Origin: a virus | Reading direction: 5' to 3' (one strand) | Length of the DNA stretch: 32,782 nt | IMG/VR virus record: IMGVR_UViG_3300032282_001648 | Location: 1-32,782 of that record | Shown: positions 7,021-13,903 of the stretch, piece by piece | How the letters are laid out: each line of letters starts with the position of its first letter | Position numbering within the stretch: the stretch's first letter is position 1 | The notes under the pieces: generated by a model | The model's database searches: none | Told to the model about the DNA's origin: nothing | What the model saw: the letters and a program-made list of their open reading frames with translations, nothing else | Translations under genes and position numbers: made by a program

Positions 7021-7341
7021 GTGTCTGTTCATTTCGTTGACGATGGCGAGCGTTGGGGCTTGCGGCCTACGTTCCTGAGCATGCGTGGTCACGCTAATTC
7101 GTGGCGTGTTGAGGACCCGACAACGAGTGTGCCGTCGGCGTTCATCGTGGAACACATTCTCAGCAACTCGTGTGTGTTGGTTGAGGCCGACGAGTTGGGC
7201 TTCTGCGTGTACGAGTTCGAGATGTGCTGCGAGCAGCGCATTCTGTTCAGGGCCCGCAAGATGAGCGATGGCACGTATCAGGTGTTGGAGTTCGGTGCGA
7301 ACGTGACGGACGACCTGCCGACGTACGAGGAGGACGAGTGA
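7021..7341 (+). CDS. Unknown early protein (106 aa)
   Basis: The GTG start has GAAGGGG about five bases upstream. The protein has a mixed beta/alpha pattern (VLVEADELGFCVYEFEMCC, then RILFRARKMSDGTYQVLEFG) and an acidic C-terminal tail (LPTYEEDE). No family is recognised. It is the first of a chain of small overlapping genes between two copies of the same terminator, so it is probably co-transcribed with the next three. Small unknown proteins in this position of early phage operons often act on host functions, but nothing in this sequence shows its target. Confidence 0.65.
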   Translation: MSVHFVDDGERWGLRPTFLSMRGHANSWRVEDPTTSVPSAFIVEHILSNSCVLVEADELGFCVYEFEMCCEQRILFRARKMSDGTYQVLEFGANVTDDLPTYEEDE

Positions 7342-7496
7342 TGCGCATCTTCCTCGTTCCGATCGGCCTTGGCGTACTGTTTATGTACGCTTCGGCCAAT
7401 GGTGTGACTTCGTTCGGTCCGCTGATTACGTGGGTGATCCTCTTGGGTTCGCTCGCAACGATCCTGTTGATCGCTGCGGAGGGTCATGATGAGTGA
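7341..7496 (+). CDS. Small two-helix membrane protein (51 aa)
   Basis: The ATG shares one base with the preceding TGA (TGATG). The protein consists almost entirely of two hydrophobic segments, IFLVPIGLGVLFMYA at about 3-17 and PLITWVILLGSLATILLIAA at about 27-46, with a short charged C-terminus (EGHDE). It is predicted to span the inner membrane twice. No family is recognised. Possible roles include superinfection exclusion or membrane modification. It is too far from the lysis cassette to be an obvious holin. Confidence 0.65.
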   Translation: MRIFLVPIGLGVLFMYASANGVTSFGPLITWVILLGSLATILLIAAEGHDE

Positions 7497-7716
7497 TCAT
7501 GACAAGCGTGTGCTGCGGGCTCGTGTGTTGCTTCGGCGGGCTCGTGAACGTCTTGCGTTGTGCAACGAGAAGGTTGCGTGGCATCGTGCGCAGGGCGTTG
7601 AGGACGACACTGAGGCTATGCAGGTGTTGTTCTGGAAGGTCGAACAGGCGCAGGTTGGTCTGGATGTTGCGATGGCGCATCTTGAGAACCTGATTGGCGT
7701 TCAGGAGGACGATTGA
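7489..7716 (+). CDS. Helical coiled-coil protein of unknown function (75 aa)
   Basis: Overlaps the end of the membrane-protein gene. ATG at 7489 is preferred to the adjacent ATG at 7486 because GGAGGG at 7478-7483 is then correctly spaced. The whole protein reads as amphipathic helix (VLRARVLLRRARERLALC, then FWKVEQAQVGLDVAMAHLEN). No motif or family is recognised. It is translationally coupled upstream and downstream, so it probably works with its neighbours. Confidence 0.6.
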   Translation: MSDHDKRVLRARVLLRRARERLALCNEKVAWHRAQGVEDDTEAMQVLFWKVEQAQVGLDVAMAHLENLIGVQEDD

Positions 7717-7880
7717 CGAAACTCCAGACGAAACGTTCGTACGTTCGTGCGTGTCCGTATGGTTGTTGTACGGATACGGGGCAGCCGTCGAATAGGCGTG
7801 GTCGGCTGTTGCGTATGCGACTCAATCGTCGCCGCAGCGAACGTGCTTGGCGAAAGGAATACAACGCTTACGAAGTGTGA
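7713..7880 (+). CDS. Very basic Cys-containing small protein, TTG start (55 aa)
   Basis: The TTG start overlaps the previous stop (TTGA) and is preceded by a perfect AGGAGG four bases upstream, so initiation at TTG is well supported. The protein has a CPYGCC cluster at residues 14-19 and an arginine-rich C-terminal half (RRGRLLRMRLNRRRSERAWR), consistent with a nucleic-acid-binding peptide. No family is recognised. It is the last gene before the second terminator copy. Confidence 0.6.
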   Translation: MTKLQTKRSYVRACPYGCCTDTGQPSNRRGRLLRMRLNRRRSERAWRKEYNAYEV

Positions 7881-7897
7881 GCGTTGCAAGATGGGAT

Positions 7898-7929
7898 GGC
7901 GGGCGACCTTCGGGTCGCCCGCCTTTCTT
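7898..7929 (+). terminator. Strong intrinsic terminator, copy 2 of a repeated module
   Basis: Sequence identical over 32 bases to 6945-6976: the same 11-bp stem, TTCG loop and TTTCTT tail. It ends the four-gene cluster 7021-7880. After a one-base deletion the similarity continues through GCGTGACGGCA, so the copy extends into the next leader. Confidence 0.85.
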
Positions 7930-7977
7930 GCGTGACGGCAGGTAGCCGTTCATCACATGTCCACAGGAGGACACTTC

Positions 7978-8325
7978 ATGTTTCAGGATCAGAACATCAC
8001 GAGCGCTACGCTGACTCCGCTTTCGGATGACCCGAAGGTGTGGCAGTACGAGCGTGAGGCCGAGTGGGCGGACGCGTGGAATGCGTTCGATGCGGCGAAC
8101 GAGGCGTACATGAAGGCTGCTGATCTGGCGATTCGTGCGGAGGACGAGGCCATCATGCAGGAACACCTGCTGGAAGCGGCGTACGCCGCACGCAAGGCGG
8201 CGTCGGCCAACGAGTGGCTGATGCGTGACAGGCTGGTGGCTGCTCGTCAGGCGTTCTTTGCCGTGGACAAGGACCGTGACTTGGCGTACTTCTCGTACGA
8301 GAACCAGATCGGGGAGCATGCATGA
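7978..8325 (+). CDS. Acidic, Ala-rich helical protein of unknown function (115 aa)
   Basis: The ATG at 7978 follows CAGGAGG at normal spacing; an in-frame ATG seven codons earlier lacks such a site. After a short N-terminal strand the protein is one long helical domain rich in Ala, Glu and aromatic residues (WQYEREAEWADAWNAFDAAN, LLEAAYAARKAASANEWL). It looks like a coiled-coil or helical bundle. No family is recognised. It opens the second small-gene cluster after the second terminator copy. Confidence 0.65.
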   Translation: MFQDQNITSATLTPLSDDPKVWQYEREAEWADAWNAFDAANEAYMKAADLAIRAEDEAIMQEHLLEAAYAARKAASANEWLMRDRLVAARQAFFAVDKDRDLAYFSYENQIGEHA

Positions 8326-8543
8326 TGAACGAGCGTCGTTGGCAAGTCGAAATCGAATACGCGAACGAGTCGGGAGGAGGTGGGGTGCGCATGTTCAGTG
8401 GTGTGCGTGCCCCATCTTCGGGCAAGGCGATCGACAAGGCGATCGACTGGCTTGAGAACGATGGCTTCGATGTGAACATGATCTCGTCGGCTGATGCCGA
8501 AGAGTTGCCTAGTGCCTACACCCATGAAAGGGGTACCAAGTGA
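8322..8543 (+). CDS. Small alpha/beta protein, possible paralogue of the 8926 gene (73 aa)
   Basis: The start overlaps the previous stop (ATGA), with GGGGAG upstream. It reads RWQVEIEYANESGGGGVRMF, then SSGKAIDKAIDWLENDGFDV. The order (W-x-V-x-x-x-Y-x-N strand, a second strand, then a K-A-rich helix, then a final strand) parallels the 58-aa product at 8926-9102. No family is recognised. The glycine run probably forms a hairpin turn. Confidence 0.6.
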   Translation: MMNERRWQVEIEYANESGGGGVRMFSGVRAPSSGKAIDKAIDWLENDGFDVNMISSADAEELPSAYTHERGTK

Positions 8544-8929
8544 AGATGTACGTGAACGCTGCTGGTGAAACGCGTATGAAGTTGCACGCTGCGGAGGCAT
8601 TGGACGACCTCATGTGCGAGTACCTTGAGGACCCCGTGATCAGCGACGACGACGCCTTGTGGCACGGTCTGCACGTGTTGCAGGCTCGCTGGACGATGGC
8701 TCTCACGAAGGCTCGTGTGACTACGGCTGATATGGACGACGACAAGTACGAGCGTGCGTTGCTTCGTACGATCAGCGTTGACACGACGATCAGTGAGCGT
8801 GAGATGGAGGCGATCGAAGCGATCGTGTGCATTTACGGCAACAAGCGTTGGAATAAGTGCGGCGCTTCGCTTGCTGATGCTCAGACGGTTGCTCATGCGT
8901 TCGGCATCGACCTTGGAGATGACGCATGA
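8540..8929 (+). CDS. Acidic protein of unknown function (129 aa)
   Basis: The GTG start overlaps the previous TGA (GTGA), with AAAGGGG six bases upstream. The protein is helical and acidic (LDDLMCEYLEDPVISDDDAL), with a C-terminal helix-turn-helix-like pattern (EREMEAIEAIVCIYGNKRW, then LADAQTVAHAFGIDLGDD). No family is recognised. A DNA-binding or DNA-mimic role would be speculation. It sits between the two possibly paralogous small genes. Confidence 0.6.
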   Translation: MKMYVNAAGETRMKLHAAEALDDLMCEYLEDPVISDDDALWHGLHVLQARWTMALTKARVTTADMDDDKYERALLRTISVDTTISEREMEAIEAIVCIYGNKRWNKCGASLADAQTVAHAFGIDLGDDA

Positions 8930-9102
8930 CTACGTGGGAAGTGATCGTGCATTACGGCAACGGCAATTCGTGGCGGATTCCCGTCATGGCAAGCAACGCT
9001 GCGAAGGCAGCGTCGGCAGGTGTGCAAGCGTTCTTCGATTACTTCGGTGAGGACGAGGGCACAGTCAAGGTGAGCGCAACGCTCAAGAACAAGGAGCAGT
9101 AA
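8926..9102 (+). CDS. Small alpha/beta protein, possible paralogue of the 8322 gene (58 aa)
   Basis: The ATG overlaps the previous stop (ATGA). The layout WEVIVHYGNGNSW, IPVMASNAAKAASAGVQAFF, then GTVKVSATLK repeats the strand-strand-helix-strand order of the 73-aa protein at 8322, including W-[EQ]-V near the start and a Lys-Ala helix. Similarity is weak and seen only by eye. It may represent a small family of host-interacting or structural-fold proteins. Function is unknown. Confidence 0.55.
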   Translation: MTTWEVIVHYGNGNSWRIPVMASNAAKAASAGVQAFFDYFGEDEGTVKVSATLKNKEQ

Positions 9103-9103
9103 C

Positions 9104-9658
9104 GTGGGTATTCAGACAAGCAGCGATACGTACGTGTTTCATGTTACGTTGGAGGCGGAGGGCGACCTTCCCGACAACGCGAACGTTGAGTATCTGGTTT
9201 CACATGCGTTGTTTCACTGGTTTAACGTACTCAACTATCGCAATCCGTTCGGTGTGATCGGAGTGAAGTGTGACCATTCGTACACGGACAAGGAGTTGGA
9301 GGACGCTATGCCCCTGAACACCAAGAACGAGTACATCTTGTGGCGTACGGACAAGGGACCTCGCCCCGATTGGGTGTGCAAAGGAAACTGCGGCGTTCGT
9401 GCATTCGTTATCACGACGCTTGACTGGCAGGATATCCCGAAGGATAGGTGGGAATGCCTGAACAACGACGAGGCATGGCCCAACCCGTACTATGGTGATG
9501 AGCGTGCATCGTGGAGCAGCGAAGACAATAGCGTCAAGATGCTGCGTTCACGTGGCGATTGTCACGACTCTTACCAAGCACGTGATGCGCTCAAGGCAAC
9601 CGCCAACAAGATGGACCACATCCTGTTCGTTGATCACACTGGATCGGAGTACGCATAA
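9104..9658 (+). CDS. Unknown early protein (184 aa)
   Basis: The GTG start follows AAGGAG. The N-terminal part has a beta-alpha pattern (TYVFHVTLEAEGDLPD, then VEYLVSHALFHWFNVLNYRN). The middle has two nearby cysteines (VCKGNCGVRAFVITTLDW), and the rest is Trp/Asp/Asn-rich (WPNPYYGDERASWSSEDNSV). No catalytic motif is recognised. It is the largest protein of the small-gene cluster and is followed one base later by a zinc-ribbon gene. Confidence 0.65.
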   Translation: MGIQTSSDTYVFHVTLEAEGDLPDNANVEYLVSHALFHWFNVLNYRNPFGVIGVKCDHSYTDKELEDAMPLNTKNEYILWRTDKGPRPDWVCKGNCGVRAFVITTLDWQDIPKDRWECLNNDEAWPNPYYGDERASWSSEDNSVKMLRSRGDCHDSYQARDALKATANKMDHILFVDHTGSEYA

Positions 9659-9659
9659 G

Positions 9660-9866
9660 ATGGTTATGCACGGTGAAACTATCGCAACGGGTGCGGCTGG
9701 CACGTGTCCCGACTGCAAGGTTGTTCTCGTCCCCAAGGTGTACGAAACGTGCGCCTTCTACGTTGGCACGTGGTGCAATTGTGGCCCATATTCGCGTGAG
9801 TCTGGCTACTACAAAACGCGTGAAGAAGCCGAAGCCGCTCTCAAGACGGGCAATTATGGGAGGTAA
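9660..9866 (+). CDS. Small zinc-ribbon protein (68 aa)
   Basis: Begins one base after the previous stop. It has CPDC at 16-19 and a second group with C31, C39 and C41 (TWCNCG), consistent with one zinc site, followed by a helix (TREEAEAALKTG). An alternative start two codons downstream is possible. No family is recognised. It probably binds nucleic acid or a protein partner. It is immediately followed by the Gp88-family gene, whose ribosome site lies in its last codons. Confidence 0.6.
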   Translation: MVMHGETIATGAAGTCPDCKVVLVPKVYETCAFYVGTWCNCGPYSRESGYYKTREEAEAALKTGNYGR

Positions 9867-9867
9867 G

Positions 9868-10719
9868 ATGGAATTCATTCCGTTGCGTGAAGCCAACGAG
9901 GAATACGGCAAGTACCGTGAACTCGTGGGTTATCGCCCCGTTGCTGGCGATTGGTTCACTACGGGTAATCCGAAGTTAAACAAGAATGCGCTGGTTACGT
10001 TGGGCAATTCGTATCTTCCGCATCGCAAGGCTGGGGTCGTTGCTCGTGACCTTGACTTGCCTGATCATGTGCGTATTGCACTGCGTAAACATAATGCGTG
10101 TGATCATGCTTCGCCGTTGTGTTCGATTGGGTGTCTGAATACGGCTGGGCGTGGCAAGTTTCAGCCCATTCAGTATGCTCGTCTTGCACGTACGTTGCTG
10201 CGTATCTGTAACGAGGATGCTATGTATTCGCTGAATGTGCATCTGCTTTACAAGGCGTTGATCAAGCATGACGGTAATGTTGCACGACGGCTTAACGTGA
10301 TTAGCGATGAGCCGTGGGAGTTGCTGTTTCCCGATGAGTATTGGCAGCGGTTCCCCAACGTGCAGCATTATGATTACACCGCCGATTCCAAGCGTGCCGA
10401 ACTGTGGTGTGATGGATTCACGTACGATGGCAAGCGTTTCCCTGCCAACTATCACTTGACGCTTAGCGCCAAGGAGCATCACGGCTTGGACTGGATTCAC
10501 TGGTTCGTGGAACTTGGCGTGAATGTCGCTGTTGTATGCGATACGCCCGCTAAGCAGCCGAAGCCTGCCGAGTGGTTCGGATTGCCTGCGATTGATGGCG
10601 ATCTGAGTGACGAGCGTTGGCTTGATCCGCAAGGTGTAGTGGTTCTATTGTCCGCCAAGGGGCAGGCTCGTAAGCAGGCTGTCGGGTGGAATAAGTTCGT
10701 CAAGCCTACATCGGCTTGA
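9868..10719 (+). CDS. Gp88-family phage protein (283 aa)
   Basis: The pattern matches the phage family named after mycobacteriophage gene product 88: CSIGCLNTAGRG (about 85-96), ARLARTLL (104-111), RLNVISDEPWE (141-151), FPNVQHYDYT (162-171) and NYHLTLS (194-200), with a C-terminal part bearing VNVAVVC. Conserved Cys85 and Cys89 may bind metal. The family's biochemical role is not established, so no reaction is given. The ATG at 9868 has GGGAGG four bases upstream and is preferred over the ATG at 9856. It ends the small-gene cluster and is followed by a new promoter region. Confidence 0.75.
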   Translation: MEFIPLREANEEYGKYRELVGYRPVAGDWFTTGNPKLNKNALVTLGNSYLPHRKAGVVARDLDLPDHVRIALRKHNACDHASPLCSIGCLNTAGRGKFQPIQYARLARTLLRICNEDAMYSLNVHLLYKALIKHDGNVARRLNVISDEPWELLFPDEYWQRFPNVQHYDYTADSKRAELWCDGFTYDGKRFPANYHLTLSAKEHHGLDWIHWFVELGVNVAVVCDTPAKQPKPAEWFGLPAIDGDLSDERWLDPQGVVVLLSAKGQARKQAVGWNKFVKPTSA

Positions 10720-10730
10720 TATCAGCACTT

Positions 10731-10746
10731 GCGTACAATCGTACGT
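10731..10746 (+). promoter_or_regulatory. Candidate -10 box inside a small palindrome
   Basis: TACAAT at 10734-10739 (five of six matches to TATAAT) lies within CGTAC-AATC-GTACG, a 5-bp inverted repeat that could be an operator. No clear -35 lies at 17 bp. The next gene starts at 10783, so a leader of about 35 nt would result, similar to the leaders of the 11523 and 14823 genes. Confidence 0.35.
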
Positions 10747-10782
10747 AGGTAAACAACAACAACCGAAGGGTAAACAAGCACC

Positions 10783-11421
10783 ATGATGAACGACTTCATT
10801 AACATCAACACGACCGCATTCGTTGAGGCCGTTACCGATGCTACGTCCACGCTACAGGGCGATGTCACTACCCTCTTCAACAAGGTGCGTGCCTTGGAAA
10901 CCGACCAGAACCTGCAGAACACGCAGTTCGACAGCAGCGATAACCAGTTCACGCAGCATATCGTAGACATTATGTGCGACAACATTGACGATGTCGTGCG
11001 CGAAGCCGATCTCAGCAACGTGATTCGTGATAATCTCGATTCTGCGCTGAACGACGTTAATTGGAGCGAGTACATCGATAACGACACGGTTACTGACGCT
11101 CTTGGCATTTCACGTTATGACGAGGTTCTCACGGGCAGCAACTACAGCGATCATCTTGACCTGAGCGAGTTCGTTATCAACGACGATCTTGAGTCTTTCG
11201 TGACTGAGAATGATTTCGATGAGCGCGTGAAGGCTTCCTTGGAGGGTATTACGCTTAATGACAGTATGTCTCCGCACGCCAAGGACATTCTGCTTGACCT
11301 GCTGGAACTCGTCGCCAACCTTACGCAGCACGTTACTAATCTGCGTACAATGTGCGGCCTGCCCAATGCCGACCTTGCAACGACTCTTCCGAATCTGCGC
11401 AAGAAGATCATCACCAACTGA
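10783..11421 (+). CDS. Acidic Asn/Asp-rich protein of unknown function (212 aa)
   Basis: Starts MMNDFININTTAF. It has an N-terminal coiled-coil-like part (TLFNKVRALETDQNLQNTQF), a central stretch of recurring short units with Asp, Asn and Tyr (VREADLSNVIRDNLDSALND, WSEYIDNDTV, LDLSEFVINDDLESFV), and a C-terminal helix (DILLDLLELVANLTQHVTNL). The overall charge is strongly negative. It has its own promoter region upstream and a small hairpin after it. No family is recognised. The acidity could fit DNA mimicry or an assembly role; both are guesses. Confidence 0.6.
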   Translation: MMNDFININTTAFVEAVTDATSTLQGDVTTLFNKVRALETDQNLQNTQFDSSDNQFTQHIVDIMCDNIDDVVREADLSNVIRDNLDSALNDVNWSEYIDNDTVTDALGISRYDEVLTGSNYSDHLDLSEFVINDDLESFVTENDFDERVKASLEGITLNDSMSPHAKDILLDLLELVANLTQHVTNLRTMCGLPNADLATTLPNLRKKIITN

Positions 11422-11440
11422 TGAAACGAACGGGCACGCT

Positions 11441-11453
11441 GGGAAGCGTTCCC
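11441..11453 (+). other. Small inverted repeat GGGAA-GCG-TTCCC
   Basis: A 5-bp perfect inverted repeat with a 3-base centre lies between the end of the 10783 gene and the TATACT element at 11473. It could be a weak hairpin ending the upstream message or an operator for the promoter next to it. Confidence 0.3.
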
Positions 11454-11459
11454 AATTCG

Positions 11460-11478
11460 TTAACAGCAACGCTATACT
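11460..11478 (+). promoter_or_regulatory. Promoter element TTAACA-N7-TATACT, copy 1
   Basis: TTAACA at 11460-11465, seven bases, TATACT at 11473-11478. The same arrangement occurs at 14761-14779 ahead of another early gene. The 7-bp gap is too short for a -35/-10 pair, so TATACT is likely the -10 and TTAACA either spacer sequence or an activator or repressor contact. Predicted start near 11485, with GGAGGG at 11508 and the ATG at 11523. Confidence 0.5.
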
Positions 11479-11522
11479 TACCCAAGTAACACAACAACAA
11501 TCCCTTGGAGGGAACACACACC

Positions 11523-12512
11523 ATGAGTCACGAACTGGAAATCATCGACGGTCGCGCGCTTGTTCTTGCCCGTGATCCCATGTGGCACTCGCTTGGTCAG
11601 GTTACAGGCGACAACTTCGACGCTGCATGGATCGAACGTTATGCACCCGAAATCCTTTCGGATGTTCACCTTCACCCGACCTACGTCATCGTGAGCGATG
11701 AGGACTGCGGAGTTTCGTACGTCGAAACCCCGAACAAAGCCGCCATCGTTCGTGAGTACGACAACAAGATCGTGGGCGAGGGTCTTGGCAAGGCGTCGTA
11801 CGGCGTCGTGCAGCCTTCCGAGGCATACGAGTGGGGCCAGACCATCAGCGGGTTCGCTGGTCTTCCCCTCGTGAGCGCTGGCACGCTGCGAGAGGGACGC
11901 CAGTTCTTCTTCACGTACCAGATGGGCGATGAGGCACCGTGCGGCATCAACTACACGCCGTACCTTACCGTGACCTCATCGCACGACGGCAGCCTCAGCC
12001 TCATGGCACTGTTCAGCGACATCATCACGGTCTGCGCCAACACGCTTGCATGGACCCTCAGCGAGGCTAAGGGTCCGAACAATCGTGTGACGCTCAAGCA
12101 CACTGCCAACGTTGATCAGCGTATGGTCATGGCGCTTGCCGCACTGCGTGGTGCTGCGGAGCATGTTGAGAAGGTCAACAAGCAGATCGAAACGCTTGCG
12201 AACATTCGACTGTCTTCGTTCGACAAGATTCGCATGATGGACAACCTGTTCCCGTACATTGCGGAGGATGGGCGAGCCAAGACTATGCGTGATAAGACCC
12301 GTGATTCCGTGCGTTCGCTGATGCGTTCGCAGGTTGTCGAAGACGGCCTTCAGGACACGGGCTGGGCTTGGGTGCAGGCCGTCAACACGTACGAAAACTG
12401 GAACACGCCGATCCGCAACAGTGATCGTGCAGAGCGCCAGTTCGACGCTATCGTCAAGGGCAACCAGAGCCTCACGAACGGTGCGCTTGAGCAGGTTCTC
12501 GCTCTTGTCTAA
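11523..12512 (+). CDS. DUF932 phage/plasmid-like protein (329 aa)
   Basis: Matches the DUF932 (phage/plasmid-like, TIGR03299) family found in many phages and plasmids. The typical N-terminus is ARDPMWHSLGQV, followed by YVIVSDEDCGVSYVETPNKA, GEGLGKASYGVVQPSEAYEW, a FFFTYQMGDE strand, YLTVTSSHDGSLSLMALFS, and CANTLAWTLSEAKGPNNRVT with a helical C-terminal half (VEKVNKQIETLANI). Its biochemical function is unknown; it is usually found in early, replication-linked regions. ATG at 11523 is preceded by GGAGGG; an upstream in-frame TTG at 11505 is less likely. It has its own promoter element and is followed by a strong hairpin. Confidence 0.85.
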   Translation: MSHELEIIDGRALVLARDPMWHSLGQVTGDNFDAAWIERYAPEILSDVHLHPTYVIVSDEDCGVSYVETPNKAAIVREYDNKIVGEGLGKASYGVVQPSEAYEWGQTISGFAGLPLVSAGTLREGRQFFFTYQMGDEAPCGINYTPYLTVTSSHDGSLSLMALFSDIITVCANTLAWTLSEAKGPNNRVTLKHTANVDQRMVMALAALRGAAEHVEKVNKQIETLANIRLSSFDKIRMMDNLFPYIAEDGRAKTMRDKTRDSVRSLMRSQVVEDGLQDTGWAWVQAVNTYENWNTPIRNSDRAERQFDAIVKGNQSLTNGALEQVLALV

Positions 12513-12533
12513 GACGAACACCAACACATACAC

Positions 12534-12561
12534 GAAGGGGGCGGGTTCGCCCGCCCCCTTC
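12534..12561 (+). terminator. 12-bp TTCG-loop hairpin, probable terminator
   Basis: GAAGGGGGCGGG pairs perfectly with CCCGCCCCCTTC around a TTCG loop, 21 bases after the DUF932 stop. There is no T-tract, so termination may be partial, or the stem may protect the 3' end of the message. It is the third TTCG-closed hairpin in the rightward unit. Confidence 0.6.
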
Positions 12562-12581
12562 ATCACCCCGCAGGAGACTAA

Positions 12582-12845
12582 GTGAGCATATTTCTAACAA
12601 GTGAAGACGGACGGTGGTCGGTCAATCTACTGACGCTCGAAGCCGTACATATTCGTGAAAACATTCTGGCTGACACGAACCTATCCGTTGAGCGATGGGA
12701 ACTCGTGGCCGAACCGAACAGCGTTGTCATTGCAGCACGTAACGACCTGCCTGTAAGCGCTGGAACGTGGCTAGGGGAAATCATGGCAGACTCAATCGGA
12801 GAAGACGAAGAGGGATATCAGAAGTACAATTTCGAGGGACTGTAA
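12582..12845 (+). CDS. Unknown early protein, GTG start (87 aa)
   Basis: The GTG start has CAGGAG seven bases upstream. The product is a small alpha/beta protein (GRWSVNLLTLEAVHIREN, RWELVAEPNSVVIAARNDLP) with an acidic C-terminal end (IGEDEEGYQKYNFEGL). No family is recognised. Its TAA shares a base with the ATG of the following zinc-finger gene (TAATG), so the pair is likely co-translated. Confidence 0.6.
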   Translation: MSIFLTSEDGRWSVNLLTLEAVHIRENILADTNLSVERWELVAEPNSVVIAARNDLPVSAGTWLGEIMADSIGEDEEGYQKYNFEGL

Positions 12846-12988
12846 TGGCACACAAAGAACGCACGCTCGTATGTCCAAAGTGTGGTTCCGTGCAGAAAGT
12901 GTTGTTCGACAGCGCTCGCGCATGGCATACTACGTGCAAGAAGATTTCCAGCAGACAGTTTCCGCCCGAAATGAAAGAATCTAAATGA
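12845..12988 (+). CDS. Small zinc-finger-like protein (47 aa)
   Basis: Starts MAHKERTLVCPKCGSV. It contains a CPKC pair at 10-13 and another Cys at 31 (HTTCKKI) with a nearby His28, which may complete a zinc site. The rest is basic and helical. The start overlaps the previous stop, and its own stop overlaps the ATG of a 22-aa reading frame. It probably binds nucleic acid. No family is recognised. Confidence 0.55.
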   Translation: MAHKERTLVCPKCGSVQKVLFDSARAWHTTCKKISSRQFPPEMKESK

Positions 12989-13053
12989 CAAGCACGATCA
13001 TCCTTATCGCTATTGGCACGTATTTCGTTTTTGCATTTGCCCGCTTGCGATAG
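12985..13053 (+). CDS. Possible 22-aa single-pass membrane peptide
   Basis: The ATG overlaps the stop of the zinc-finger gene (ATGA). The reading frame encodes one hydrophobic helix (IILIAIGTYFVFAFA) flanked by polar residues and ending in RLR. The four-base overlap typical of coupled genes here is the main support. Its small size means chance is possible. If real, it would be a tiny inner-membrane protein. Confidence 0.35.
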   Translation: MTSTIILIAIGTYFVFAFARLR

Positions 13054-13095
13054 TTGTTAGCCATTTCAGTTATCTGACCAGTTCCAGTAGACTCT

Positions 13096-13136
13096 CGGAG
13101 CCGCCGCTCCTCCCTGAAGGAGGAGCGGCGGCTCCG
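13096..13136. repeat. Perfect 18-bp-stem hairpin (palindromic element, copy A)
   Basis: Arms CGGAGCCGCCGCTCCTCC (13096-13113) and its exact complement (13119-13136) enclose the loop CTGAA. This is the longest perfect stem in the window. It lies in the 109-bp gap before the 13163 gene, without a T-tract. Its core, GCTCCT-CC-CTGAAGGA, closely resembles the hairpin inside the HNH gene at 18417-18449. It could terminate upstream transcription, fold the leader of the next gene, or be a mobile palindrome. Confidence 0.7.
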
Positions 13137-13162
13137 CAGACGCGAAGCCACAGGAGCAATAC

Positions 13163-13903
13163 ATGACAAGCACCTCCACACACGATGACCTTGCGGACGT
13201 TGTGCCTTCGGACAAGTTCTGGCAAGAGTTCCCCGATGGCGTGATCCCCATCAAGCACACGGAACACCTCGTCTGGCGCAATCCCGAAGACAAAGAAGAC
13301 GTACTGCAAGCGCTCAAAGACACCATCGCCGTCTTCGACCAGACACGCAACATCCTCCGCACGCGTACACCCGAAGACATCATGAGCCTCATCGATACAT
13401 ATCGTGAAATGCCCGTCAAGCAATACGCAGAACGACGAGAAATCCTCACCACGCTCTGCACAGAAGGACTGTCACTTCGCACGGTTACGCGTTTGATCGA
13501 AGAGCCGAACGCCGTTACGCGTGTCATTCAGGCAATGATGAATTCGCATAGCACCTCGTCGCCTGAGTATTGCGAGAACATTCTTCTTGCAGACGAAATG
13601 AAGATGACGGGTGCATCAAACGAGCAAATTAGCCAAGTTACTGGCCTGAACACGACCTCGTTGCGCGTTATTGACCGTTGGCGTGAATGTTCAGACGCTG
13701 GGTACGAGGGATGCCTCAAGTGGGCATTCACGCAAATCATGAATGGCATGAACACTGCGGAAGTTATTCGATTGATGAATGTCAAGTTCCCGCAAGATGC
13801 GAAGCATATTCCGTATCACACTGTGTATTCGCTCGCTAGGCCCAACCGTCTTGAGCGCAATAAGAAGCGCTTCGGATGGACTGAGAACAAGGAGCAAGCA
13901 TGA
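13163..13903 (+). CDS. Multi-helix-turn-helix DNA-binding protein (246 aa)
   Basis: Contains at least three segments with HTH spacing: LSLRTVTRLIEEPNAVTRVI (about 93-112), GASNEQISQVTGLNTTSLRV (about 150-169), and a C-terminal MNTAEVIRLMN followed by IPYHTVYSLARP (about 194-228). No enzymatic motif is visible. The ATG follows AGGAG. It heads the replication module and overlaps the Cas4/RecB-like gene (ATGA). An origin-binding or regulatory role is plausible, but its family is not recognised. The first 100 codons favour C-ending codons and the rest G/T-ending ones, suggesting a mosaic gene. Confidence 0.65.
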   Translation: MTSTSTHDDLADVVPSDKFWQEFPDGVIPIKHTEHLVWRNPEDKEDVLQALKDTIAVFDQTRNILRTRTPEDIMSLIDTYREMPVKQYAERREILTTLCTEGLSLRTVTRLIEEPNAVTRVIQAMMNSHSTSSPEYCENILLADEMKMTGASNEQISQVTGLNTTSLRVIDRWRECSDAGYEGCLKWAFTQIMNGMNTAEVIRLMNVKFPQDAKHIPYHTVYSLARPNRLERNKKRFGWTENKEQA

